A stretch of 46,694 nucleotides of DNA from contig JAFGJX010000108.1 in assembly GCA_016928865.1 (NCBI GenBank), positions 1 through 46,694 on the forward strand, in the 5' to 3' direction. A program made the position numbers and the translations under genes. Positions 1-7,104 of the stretch are shown one piece after another. The notes beneath the pieces are model-generated. The model did no database searches, had not been told where the DNA came from, and saw only the letters and a list, made by a program, of their open reading frames with translations. The DNA comes from Spirochaetota bacterium (GTDB taxonomy: Bacteria; Spirochaetota; UBA4802; UBA5550). How positions within the stretch are numbered: position 1 is the first letter of the stretch; the number at the start of each line of letters is the position of its first letter.

Positions 1-228
1 TATTTAAAACTATTTACTGCCTTTTCGCCAACACAAAAATATACAAGCCCCTGACACGTGCGAAAATGGCGTGCAACTAAAATTGTCTGAATTTCAGTGA
101 TAAATCAAATAGATAGTGTTTTGTGATGTGAAGTCAAACGAAAAAAAATTTCAAAATAACAAAAATAAATTTAATTAATTGAATGTCCCATTCGTATAAC
201 AATTCAAATACTGTACAAGAGGAGTGAA

Positions 229-1350
229 TTGTTAGATATGAATAGAATGCTGGAGATATTACTCAAAACCTACTCATACCGCAGGAATCCTAAATTCATC
301 TCAAATGATGAAATATTCGACTTTTTTATAAAAAATCGCAATAAAATCGAGTATCAGGATTTTCTCGAAATCAGAAGCTATTTCTCAAATAAACTTGGAG
401 TGTATCGCAATGTGTTTGCGATTATAGCTGAATGGTATAAAAAGCCTTCTGGCAGCGAATCTATTTCGGTAATTGATGGAAGTTATAAGGATAAGCGAAC
501 GTATCCTCGATTGTATAATGAATGCAAAGATACGATGCGGCTGAAGAGATATTCTCAAAAAACAATTAAGATATATCTTGCAGCCCTGATGGCTGTTAAT
601 CATTGGTGTGTTGAGCATAAAAAGGCGCTGATTGATGATGTTGACGGAAACCTGCTCAGGGGATTTTTCAAATATCTGACTGATGAGAAACAGGCTTCGC
701 TTTCAACCATGCGTATCCATCGATTTGCCGTTTCATACTATTTTAACCATATCCTGAACAGGGACATTGACCTGTCGTACGTTGAAGGCCTCAGGGACTC
801 AAAGCACCTGCCTGTTGTGCTCTCCCGGGATGAGATTCAACGCATACTCGGCGCCATTGATAACCTGAAACACCGCACCATGCTTGCGCTGATCTATTCA
901 TCAGGGCTTCGCCTGTCCGAGCTGGTGACACTGAAGGTAAAGGACGTCAATATCGGTGAGCTGACGATACATGTCAGGGAAGGCAAGGGGAGGAAGGACA
1001 GGATAACGATTTTTTCCGAGAAGATCAGGGATGATGTGGAGCGTTTCATGACAGGGAAGCTGCCGGTCGATTATCTGTTTCTCTCTACGATAAAAGACGA
1101 TCGCGGCAGATACCGGCGTCTTTCCGGCAGGACGGTGCAGAAGGTTCTCGAGAAGGCGCTGAAGCGGGCGGGGATCAACAGAAAGGCAACGCCGCACGAT
1201 CTGCGCCACAGCTTCGCCACGCACCTGCTGGAGAGCGGCGTGTCGATGAGGCACATCCAGATGCTCCTCGGCCACAAGAACATCAGCACAACCACGATTT
1301 ACGCGAAAGTGAGCAATCCTCAACTGAAGGGCATCCGTAGTCCGCTGTAG
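229..1350 (+). CDS. Tyrosine recombinase / site-specific integrase (XerC/D-like)
   Basis: A 373-residue tyrosine recombinase. The C-terminal catalytic domain shows the full set: Arg228 in SGLRLSE, His323 and Arg326 in HDLRHSF, His349 in LLGHKN and the nucleophile Tyr358 in TIYAKV. Residues of about 85-185 form the SAM-like core-binding domain; the first 80 residues are an unrecognised extension. The C-terminus (GIRSPL) resembles the ending seen in many Xer-type and integron-type enzymes, but the extra segment that marks IntI proteins is not visible between the last Arg and His boxes. The start is a TTG preceded by AGGAG at 220-224; an ATG at 238 in the same frame is the alternative. Base composition changes inside the gene: the first 400 bases are AT-rich, the rest clearly G+C richer. 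It probably catalyses strand exchange for a mobile or resolving element; its target site is not evident. Confidence 0.9.
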   Translation: MLDMNRMLEILLKTYSYRRNPKFISNDEIFDFFIKNRNKIEYQDFLEIRSYFSNKLGVYRNVFAIIAEWYKKPSGSESISVIDGSYKDKRTYPRLYNECKDTMRLKRYSQKTIKIYLAALMAVNHWCVEHKKALIDDVDGNLLRGFFKYLTDEKQASLSTMRIHRFAVSYYFNHILNRDIDLSYVEGLRDSKHLPVVLSRDEIQRILGAIDNLKHRTMLALIYSSGLRLSELVTLKVKDVNIGELTIHVREGKGRKDRITIFSEKIRDDVERFMTGKLPVDYLFLSTIKDDRGRYRRLSGRTVQKVLEKALKRAGINRKATPHDLRHSFATHLLESGVSMRHIQMLLGHKNISTTTIYAKVSNPQLKGIRSPL

Positions 1351-1438
1351 AGCCGGTCTTCATTACGTATTGTTGCACAGCTTTTTCCTGGCGCGCATGG
1401 TACATCTGCTTTGTCGCTGATGGTGGTAAAGCGCGACT

Positions 1439-1522
1439 GCCGGGGACTGTTTGATTTTTCAGCGTTTTTGTCCGATTTCCGCGGGCCGCGAGGCCTTTCC
1501 CCGCCGCGAGATACATCTATGG
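1439..1522 (+). repeat. Dispersed repeat, copy A
   Basis: Bases 1439-1522 align without gaps to 16152-16235, roughly four in five positions by eye, best over the central 60 bases (shared blocks GTTTTTGTCCGA and GGCCGCGAGGC). It lies directly after the integrase stop and before the converging end of the membrane-protein gene. Substitutions between copies fall in all codon positions, so a conserved coding role is unlikely. Function unknown. Confidence 0.7.
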
Positions 1523-1555
1523 GATCTAGTCTGGGAATTGTTCCGATAAGAGCAT

Positions 1556-2500
1556 TTACAGTTGTGTAAATCTGCCCCATGCGTATATGACCAAACATGC
1601 AAATGTCATAATCCTGTTCACAATATGGACGTCCGGCTCATAGAAGTATAACAGACGTATTGGCACTATGCCGGTAAAAATCAATATGAGAAATATATCC
1701 CCATGACTGGTTGTACCCGCAACTCGCACTGACGTTACAAACAGCTCCCAGGACTGGAAAAGGCATATGCTTACAATTGGAATGATGGTGACAAAGTATC
1801 GGGTATAGTTCGGCATGCTTTTTTTCAGATCAATTAAGGGAAACACTTTCTCGGTAAGGAATTTCGAGATATAGTAGAGAAGGATTAATGCGGGTGTCAT
1901 AATCAATATTTTCAGTAGCAGGCCGGCGTCTTTATTGTCCAGGTAGTATTCGAGAGGAAAAAAGATCGAGCAGAGCAGCAGTATCGACGGCAGGTAATTC
2001 GAAATTGCGTTGTCGAAATAGAGGCGTAATTGCTTTTCCAGCGTATCACTCAATCCGGTAGTCATGTTCTCGAACCGCGACTCTATAGCCAGTGAAAATC
2101 CAAAAATGGCGGAGATTAAATATATAATAATAAAGCTGAGTATCGGCAGGTCAAAACAGGCGTACGCTATCAGGGGCAGCAGCATCATGTTCAGGAAAAG
2201 GGCGCACCATACCATTGACGACCCGTATCCCCAGGAAATTTTCACATCGCCTTTTCGGTAAAAAAATATGGTCTGGGCGACCCTGAAATATGAGAAAACC
2301 GGCAGGCCGAGCATGTAAAACATGGTGATAATTGACAGCGTGAATATTATTATTTTCACGTATATGGCATACTCGGAATCAAGATAATAATTGTAGTCTA
2401 TCACCGTGTATTTTGAAACAATAAAATAAATGGCATACGTTATCAGTAGTAAAAATATATTTACCACAAGGTCGGAATAATTAAATTTTGATTTTTTCAT
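1556..2500 (-). CDS. Polytopic membrane protein, unknown function
   Basis: A 314-residue protein that I do not recognise. After a short basic start (MKKSKFN) it has about eight hydrophobic segments separated by short polar loops, including NIFLLLITYAIYFIVSKY, IIIFTLSIITMFYML and LLPLIAYACFDL, consistent with an inner-membrane protein. No catalytic or transport motif is evident. The ATG at 2500 is chosen because the upstream part of the open frame is hydrophilic and reads through a hairpin; no good ribosome binding site is seen. The gene converges on the integrase and is AT-rich like the toxin-antitoxin pair next to it, unlike the core genes. This suggests it arrived as part of an accessory segment. 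Function cannot be assigned. Confidence 0.6.
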   Translation of the reverse strand: MKKSKFNYSDLVVNIFLLLITYAIYFIVSKYTVIDYNYYLDSEYAIYVKIIIFTLSIITMFYMLGLPVFSYFRVAQTIFFYRKGDVKISWGYGSSMVWCALFLNMMLLPLIAYACFDLPILSFIIIYLISAIFGFSLAIESRFENMTTGLSDTLEKQLRLYFDNAISNYLPSILLLCSIFFPLEYYLDNKDAGLLLKILIMTPALILLYYISKFLTEKVFPLIDLKKSMPNYTRYFVTIIPIVSICLFQSWELFVTSVRVAGTTSHGDIFLILIFTGIVPIRLLYFYEPDVHIVNRIMTFACLVIYAWGRFTQL

Positions 2501-2543
2501 TATCACTATACGTGACTGGTCGCAAAACTGGGATCTCGCGCTC

Positions 2544-2558
2544 GCAGGAACCTCCTGC
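2544..2558. other. Short hairpin upstream of the membrane-protein gene
   Basis: GCAGGA-ACC-TCCTGC gives a perfect six-base-pair stem with a three-base loop, 44 bases upstream of the ATG at 2500 on the minus strand. There is no T-run, so it is not a typical intrinsic terminator. It may be a leader structure or chance. Confidence 0.35.
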
Positions 2559-2601
2559 CGGCGCATACCGGTAACTTTTTGTTATTTGATAATGCAATAG
2601 A

Positions 2602-2997
2602 TCAGTTGTTTGCTAATTTACGGAATATAACTTCTATCTGTTTTTTCCCGACTTCACCTTTCGAGATATTAATCATTGCATCATATAAAAGTCCTCTGGG
2701 ATCATTGATCTCAATGTCATTGAATTCTAAAAACACCAGGGCGGTAACCAGCGCCGTCCGTTTGTTCCCATCAATGAATGGATGATTCCGGCATATGTGC
2801 CACGCATATGCGGCCGCCATTTCAAATATATTTCTATGCAGGTACTCCCCATTGAAGGTAGATTTGGGTAGAGCTAAAGCTGAAGTTAACAGATTAATAT
2901 CTCTGATGCCTGCGGGGCCTCCATAGAGTCTTATTTGATCTTTATGTATTTCTATAACTTCTGCTAGCGTAATAAATTCAACCGGTCTCTGGGTCAT
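2602..2997 (-). CDS. doc: Doc-family (Fic fold) toxin
   Basis: A 131-residue protein with the Doc/Fic active-site motif HPFIDGNKRTA at about residues 70-80, corresponding to the HxFx(D/N)GNKR consensus. Doc proteins are kinases that phosphorylate elongation factor EF-Tu and halt translation; they are held in check by a partner antitoxin. Length (about 125-135 residues) is standard and the protein looks complete. Its ATG overlaps the stop of the upstream antitoxin gene by four bases (ATGA), the usual coupled arrangement. The N-terminus EVIEIHKDQIRLYGG is also typical of Doc. Located beside an integrase and an orphan AT-rich gene, it fits a horizontally acquired stabilising module. Confidence 0.88.
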   Translation of the reverse strand: MTQRPVEFITLAEVIEIHKDQIRLYGGPAGIRDINLLTSALALPKSTFNGEYLHRNIFEMAAAYAWHICRNHPFIDGNKRTALVTALVFLEFNDIEINDPRGLLYDAMINISKGEVGKKQIEVIFRKLANN

Positions 2998-3221
2998 CTG
3001 GCCAATTTTCTTAAAATGGATTCGTGTTTCTTATTAATCTTTCCCAGTGCTTTTTCTAGCCTGTCCATTCTTTTGGGGTCGCGCACCGGCGAAATTATAA
3101 TGTTCTGGCCGTCAGTAGCGATCTCCAGCGGTGTTTCAGGATCAATGTGCAATAGCTCCATTATAGGCTTGTCAATTATCAGTGCGGAGCTATTCCCATG
3201 TTGCACCATTTTTTTTATCAT
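2994..3221 (-). CDS. AbrB/MazE-type antitoxin
   Basis: A 75-residue protein with an N-terminal swapped-hairpin AbrB/MazE DNA-binding fold (VQHGNSSALIIDKPIMELLHI, then PLEIATDGQNIIISPV) and a charged C-terminal tail that would bind and neutralise the toxin. It precedes doc and overlaps it by four bases. Doc more often pairs with a Phd-fold antitoxin, but AbrB-fold partners of Doc are known in many genomes. A GGAGAGG ribosome binding site precedes the ATG at 3221. Expected to autorepress with the toxin as co-repressor through the palindrome at 3240-3258. Confidence 0.85.
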   Translation of the reverse strand: MIKKMVQHGNSSALIIDKPIMELLHIDPETPLEIATDGQNIIISPVRDPKRMDRLEKALGKINKKHESILRKLAR

Positions 3222-3239
3222 ACGGTACCTCTCCGTTGT

Positions 3240-3276
3240 GTATATACAATATATATACGATTTAAATTCATGTCAA
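3240..3276 (-). promoter_or_regulatory. Toxin-antitoxin promoter and operator
   Basis: On the minus strand TTGACA (3276-3271) is followed after 17 bases by TATATT (3253-3248), a near-consensus sigma70 promoter. The -10 box sits in the middle of an inverted repeat, GTATATAC (3240-3247) and ATATATAC (3251-3258). Binding of the antitoxin there would block the promoter, the usual autoregulation of such modules. The start codon is 27 bases further downstream. Confidence 0.65.
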
Positions 3277-3490
3277 TAGTAATATTTTATATACGCCGGT
3301 AGATCGAGGAGCGGTGGCGCGGGGGGAGGGGGTGTCCCCTGCCTCTCAAATATGCCGACCCGCCCCGGACAGGGGCAAAGATCCAGATATTCACAAAAAG
3401 TTAATATCTCCCCGTATCGGGACGATATATACCATAGAGACGCACCGACTTGGGTGGACCCACGCACGGGCGTGTCAGGCGGTTCTGACA

Positions 3491-3979
3491 ATGTATAAAA
3501 GACTCGCGGCATCCATAATTCTGGCCATATCAGCGTTATTGTTCATTCCCGGGTGCGGCAGCCTGGGACTGGGCGGCTGGTTTTCCAGGATGGACGAGGG
3601 CAGCCGCATTGTCCGCACCGCGAAGAAATATCAGGGCGTTCCGTACCGGTATGGCGGTGAAACGCCCCGGGGGTTTGACTGTTCCGGCTATGTGATGTAC
3701 GTGTACAAGCTGAACGGCATCCTCCTGCCGCGGTCGGTGCGGGGTCAGTACCGCGCCGGACGGCCTATCGGGATCCGGCAGGCGCGGCCGGGTGACCTGG
3801 TCTTTTTCAGGACTTCCCGGAAGCGTCGGCTGTCGCATGTGGGCATATATATGGGCGACAGGCGGTTCATTCACGCGCCCCGGACCGGCAAGCGGGTGAC
3901 GGTTGCCGATATGAGAAATCCGTACTGGAAAAAACGGTATATCGGCGCGGTCACGTTTTTACGAAGAGAGATGATGTAG
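3491..3979 (+). CDS. NlpC/P60 family lipoprotein (cell-wall peptidase)
   Basis: A 162-residue lipoprotein precursor: basic start MYKRL, hydrophobic stretch, and a lipobox-like FIPGC with lipidated Cys22. The rest is an NlpC/P60 domain with catalytic Cys64 (GFDCSGYV), His116 (LSHVGIYMG) and His128 (RFIHAP). Such enzymes cleave gamma-D-glutamyl-diaminopimelate bonds in peptidoglycan stem peptides, as E. coli Spr/MepS does. Spr/MepS is of similar length. The ATG at 3491 is preferred over an upstream in-frame start because it places a signal peptide at the N-terminus. The gene stands alone between the toxin-antitoxin promoter region and coaD. Confidence 0.88.
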   Translation: MYKRLAASIILAISALLFIPGCGSLGLGGWFSRMDEGSRIVRTAKKYQGVPYRYGGETPRGFDCSGYVMYVYKLNGILLPRSVRGQYRAGRPIGIRQARPGDLVFFRTSRKRRLSHVGIYMGDRRFIHAPRTGKRVTVADMRNPYWKKRYIGAVTFLRREMM

Positions 3980-4058
3980 ATGCGTCAGGCGTGACAGTTT
4001 TTGTTTTTTTGTCGGAATTTTCGTTTCTATAGCTAATAAAAGTATAGTAATATAATTC

Positions 4059-4086
4059 TTGACAGGATTATCGCAGATGTTAAATT
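4059..4086 (+). promoter_or_regulatory. Putative promoter of coaD
   Basis: TTGACA (4059-4064), 16-base spacer, TAAATT (4081-4086), in an AT-rich intergenic stretch with A/T tracts upstream that could act as an UP element. The start codon of coaD is 28 bases downstream. Confidence 0.45.
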
Positions 4087-4114
4087 TGCGGTGACTGGAG
4101 TAATTGGATATTTT

Positions 4115-4603
4115 ATGCGAATTGGGATTTATCCAGGATCCTTTGACCCTTTAACAAACGGGCACCTCGATATAATCGAGAGGTCCAGGGGGATTTGTGA
4201 TAGACTGGTAGTGGCAATAGCGATCAATCGCGAGAAACAACCTCTTTTCACAGTCGATGAGAGGTTAGAGATCATAAATCATATTTATAAGGATGACAGC
4301 TCATTAGAAGTAGTTTCTTTTTCGGGTTTACTGGTTGAGTTTTGCAAGTCACAGGGGATTCATTATATCATTCGCGGGGTACGGAACATTACAGACTTCG
4401 AATACGAGATGACAAACGCCTCCGTGAACAACAAACTCGCACCTGAAATTGAAACGATTTTCCTCATGACTAAAGGAGAATATGCTTTTATTTCTTCGAA
4501 AATGGTCAAGGAAATCGCGAGCTACAACGGTGATCTCACCAGCCTGGTTCCGCAATTCGTCATACAGAAGATCCAGAACAAATACTCCTCCATCCGGCGC
4601 TGA
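4115..4603 (+). CDS. coaD: Phosphopantetheine adenylyltransferase
   Basis: A 162-residue protein matching CoaD over its whole length. CoaD joins ATP and 4'-phosphopantetheine to give dephospho-CoA, the fourth step of coenzyme A synthesis, in the cytoplasm. The nucleotidyltransferase signature GSFDPLTNGHLDI is at residues 8-20 (TNGH 14-17), the substrate-binding RGVRNITDFEYE box is mid-protein, and the second signature ISSKMVKEI is near the end. The ATG at 4115 gives the canonical MRIGIYPGSFDP start; an upstream in-frame GTG at 4091 would add eight unrelated residues. The gene is AT-richer than the following rny. Confidence 0.96.
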   Translation: MRIGIYPGSFDPLTNGHLDIIERSRGICDRLVVAIAINREKQPLFTVDERLEIINHIYKDDSSLEVVSFSGLLVEFCKSQGIHYIIRGVRNITDFEYEMTNASVNNKLAPEIETIFLMTKGEYAFISSKMVKEIASYNGDLTSLVPQFVIQKIQNKYSSIRR

Positions 4604-4623
4604 CCTGCGGTCAGCGGTAGTGC

Positions 4624-4729
4624 GCCGCCGTAACGGCGGCATCACGGGTGACCCCCGCGTTTCCGGTCTTTCGAAACGCGCACGGGCATTGGTCCCCGGG
4701 CAGGGCGCGCGTATGGCGCGCTCCCGGGG
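4624..4729 (+). other. Two strong hairpins between coaD and rny
   Basis: The first (4624-4640) has a seven-pair G+C stem with a TAA loop, 20 bases after the coaD stop. The second (4694-4729) pairs CCCCGGG with CCCGGGG and continues, past a CAGG bulge, with GCGCGC pairing around a GTATG loop: 13 pairs in all, ending 29 bases before the rny start. Neither is followed by a T-run. They could limit readthrough or form a structured rny leader. Confidence 0.5.
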
Positions 4730-4758
4730 GATATCACTGTGGGGACAGGAGGTTTACC

Positions 4759-6294
4759 ATGACAGTGTTGACAATTGTGCTATTGATAGCTCTCCCGATC
4801 ATTGGAATTCTCGGATACGCGTTCCGCGCGTATCTCGGCAGGATAAAGCTCAGCTCCGCTGAGGCGAAATCGCAGCGTATCGTGCAGGACGCGATCAAGG
4901 ACGCCGAGAACAAGCGGAAGGAGCTGCTCCTCGAGGCGAAGGACCAGCTGCTGAAGGAAAAGAACGCCATGGAGAAGGAGGGCCGCGACAGGCGGCAGGA
5001 GCTCCAGAACATTGAGAAGAAGCTCCAGCAGAAGGAAGAGACCATCGACAGGCGCCTGGGCGACATCGACAAGCAGGAGAAGGTGCTGAAGATCAAGGAA
5101 CAGGAGACGGTCGAGAAGGAGGAGGAGCTCCGGAAGGAGTTCGAGCGTCACAAGAAGGAGCTGGAGCGCGTCGCCGGCATGTCATCCGAAGAGGCGAAGC
5201 AGGTGCTTCTGAAGAACCTGGAGAACGAGACCAGGTTCGAGGCCTCCAAGATCATCAACAAGATCGAGGAGGAGGCGAAGCGCGCGGCGGAGAAGAAGGC
5301 GAAGGAGGTCGTCATCACCGCGATACAGCGGAACGCCTCCGACTACACGTCTGAAAGCACGATCACCACGGTGTCGCTGCCCTCAGACGAAATGAAGGGA
5401 AGGATCATCGGCCGTGAGGGCCGCAACATCCGCACCCTTGAGAACCTGACGGGAGTGGACATGATCATCGACGACACGCCTGAGGTCGTGGTCATATCCG
5501 GTTTCGATCCGGTGCGGCGCGAGATAGCGCGCCTGTCGCTCGAGCGGCTTATCCAGAACGGACGCATCCACCCGGCGCGCATCGAGGAGGTGGTCGAGAA
5601 GGTGACCACCGAGATTGAGGAGAACATGCTTGACGAGGGCGAAAAGGCGGCCTACCAGCTCGGTATCACCGGCCTCGCGAAAGAGGCGCTCTACAGCCTG
5701 GGCAAGCTGAAATACCGGTCGAGCTACGGCCAGAACGTGCTCTCGCACAGCATGGAGGTCGCCAACATGGCGGGCATCATGGCGGGCGAGATGAAGCTTG
5801 ACGTGCACCTGGCGAAGCGCGCCGGCCTCCTGCACGACATCGGCAAGGGGAGCATGGTCGAGGGCGAGGGCGCCCACGCCATCGTCGGCTCTGAGCTGGC
5901 AAAGAAGTTCGGGGAGAGCGACAAGTGCGTGAACGCGATCGCGTCGCACCACAACGACCGCGAGCCCGAATCGTTCGAGGCGGTCCTGGTGCAGGTCGCG
6001 GACGCGGTCTCTGCGTCACGGCCGGGCGCGCGCAAGGAATCGCTCGAGACCTATCTCAAGCGGCTCGACAACCTGGAGCAGATAGCGCTCGCGTTCAAGG
6101 GCGTGGAGAAATGCTACGCCATCCAGGCCGGCCGCGAGCTCCGCGTGATCGTTGACAACTCCATCGTCAGCGACGAGAAGGCGGAGGGGATCGCGCGTGA
6201 GGTCGCCACCAAGATCGAGTCGGAGCTCAAGTATCCGGGGATCGTGAAAGTGACGGTCATACGGGAGACCAGGATCATAGAGTACGCGAAATAA
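4759..6294 (+). CDS. rny: Ribonuclease Y
   Basis: A 511-residue protein with the full RNase Y layout: N-terminal membrane helix (TVLTIVLLIALPIIGILGYA), a long charged coiled coil to about residue 190, a KH RNA-binding domain (GRIIGREGRNIRTLENLTG) and an HD metal-dependent phosphohydrolase domain with HDIGKG. RNase Y is a membrane-anchored endonuclease that starts mRNA decay. The ATG at 4759 has a perfect AGGAGGT ribosome binding site 5 bases upstream; earlier in-frame ATGs would place hydrophilic sequence before the membrane helix. It is followed one base later by ymdB, the usual partner gene. Confidence 0.97.
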   Translation: MTVLTIVLLIALPIIGILGYAFRAYLGRIKLSSAEAKSQRIVQDAIKDAENKRKELLLEAKDQLLKEKNAMEKEGRDRRQELQNIEKKLQQKEETIDRRLGDIDKQEKVLKIKEQETVEKEEELRKEFERHKKELERVAGMSSEEAKQVLLKNLENETRFEASKIINKIEEEAKRAAEKKAKEVVITAIQRNASDYTSESTITTVSLPSDEMKGRIIGREGRNIRTLENLTGVDMIIDDTPEVVVISGFDPVRREIARLSLERLIQNGRIHPARIEEVVEKVTTEIEENMLDEGEKAAYQLGITGLAKEALYSLGKLKYRSSYGQNVLSHSMEVANMAGIMAGEMKLDVHLAKRAGLLHDIGKGSMVEGEGAHAIVGSELAKKFGESDKCVNAIASHHNDREPESFEAVLVQVADAVSASRPGARKESLETYLKRLDNLEQIALAFKGVEKCYAIQAGRELRVIVDNSIVSDEKAEGIAREVATKIESELKYPGIVKVTVIRETRIIEYAK

Positions 6295-6295
6295 T

Positions 6296-7072
6296 ATGAG
6301 TCAAACCATCAAAATACTCGCCGTCGGCGACGTGGTCGGCCGGCCGGGGCGCCAGATTTTAAAGGACAAGCTCCAGGGGATCGTGGACACGCACCGGGTA
6401 GGCATGGTCATCGTCAACGGCGAGAACTCCGCCGGCGGCAAATCGATCACGCCCGACATCGCGAAGGAGTTCTTTGCCGCGGGCATCGACGTCATCACCA
6501 CCGGCAACCACATCTGGGACAACAGCGAGGCGCTGAAGATCCTGGACGAGCCGGCGCTCCTGCGCCCGGCCAATTATCCTCCCGGGCTGAAGGGCCACGG
6601 TTACCATATCATCGACCGGAAGGGGTTCAGGATCTGCGTCATCAACCTGCAGGGCCGGCTCTTCATGGAGCCGATCGACTGCCCCTTCCAGAAGTTCGAC
6701 GCGATCTATGAAGAGGTTCGGGACAGGGCTGACATCATCATCGTCGACCTGCACGCGGAGGCGACCTCGGAAAAGCGGGCCTTCGGCTGGCACGTCGACG
6801 GCAGGGCGTCGGTCGTGTTCGGGACCCACACCCACGTGATGACCGCGGACGAGGAGATCCTTCCGAAGGGGACCGGGTTCATAACCGATATCGGCATGAC
6901 CGGATCGTTCAACTCGGTCATCGGCGTCAACAAGGAAAATTCGGTGAGACGGTTCCTCACCTTCACCAGGGTGCGCTTCGAGGTCGCTGACGGGAACTGC
7001 AAGGTCAACGCGGCGGTGTTCGAGGTGAATAAAGAGGGACGGACAGAGGCGATTACCAGGATTATTACGTAG
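6296..7072 (+). CDS. ymdB: YmdB-type metallophosphoesterase (TIGR00282 family)
   Basis: A 258-residue calcineurin-like phosphoesterase. Metal-binding motifs are GDVVGRPG near the N-terminus, GENSAGG, TGNHIWDN, and FGTHTHV at about residue 180. The Bacillus homologue hydrolyses 2',3'-cyclic nucleotides and affects biofilm and motility gene expression. It starts one base after the rny stop, so the two are co-transcribed and probably translationally coupled; the rny-ymdB pair is widely conserved. Length matches the family (about 260). No signal peptide; cytoplasmic. Confidence 0.93.
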   Translation: MSQTIKILAVGDVVGRPGRQILKDKLQGIVDTHRVGMVIVNGENSAGGKSITPDIAKEFFAAGIDVITTGNHIWDNSEALKILDEPALLRPANYPPGLKGHGYHIIDRKGFRICVINLQGRLFMEPIDCPFQKFDAIYEEVRDRADIIIVDLHAEATSEKRAFGWHVDGRASVVFGTHTHVMTADEEILPKGTGFITDIGMTGSFNSVIGVNKENSVRRFLTFTRVRFEVADGNCKVNAAVFEVNKEGRTEAITRIIT

Positions 7073-7104
7073 GACTGCCCCCGCAAGGGGCAGGGGGGCT
7101 CGGA

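Noticed and set aside
1..228. A promoter or att site in front of the integrase
   Set aside because: AT-rich with A-tracts but no convincing -35/-10 pair or repeat; nothing specific can be supported.
1320..1598. A minus-strand open frame through repeat copy A
   Set aside because: The two copies of the repeat differ in all codon positions with no synonymous bias, so the frame is not under protein selection.
229..3276. The integrase followed by separate genes as an integron with cassettes
   Set aside because: The enzyme lacks the IntI-specific insert, and I found no RYYYAAC/GTTRRRY core pairs around the following genes. Repeat copy B has inverted arms but no such cores.
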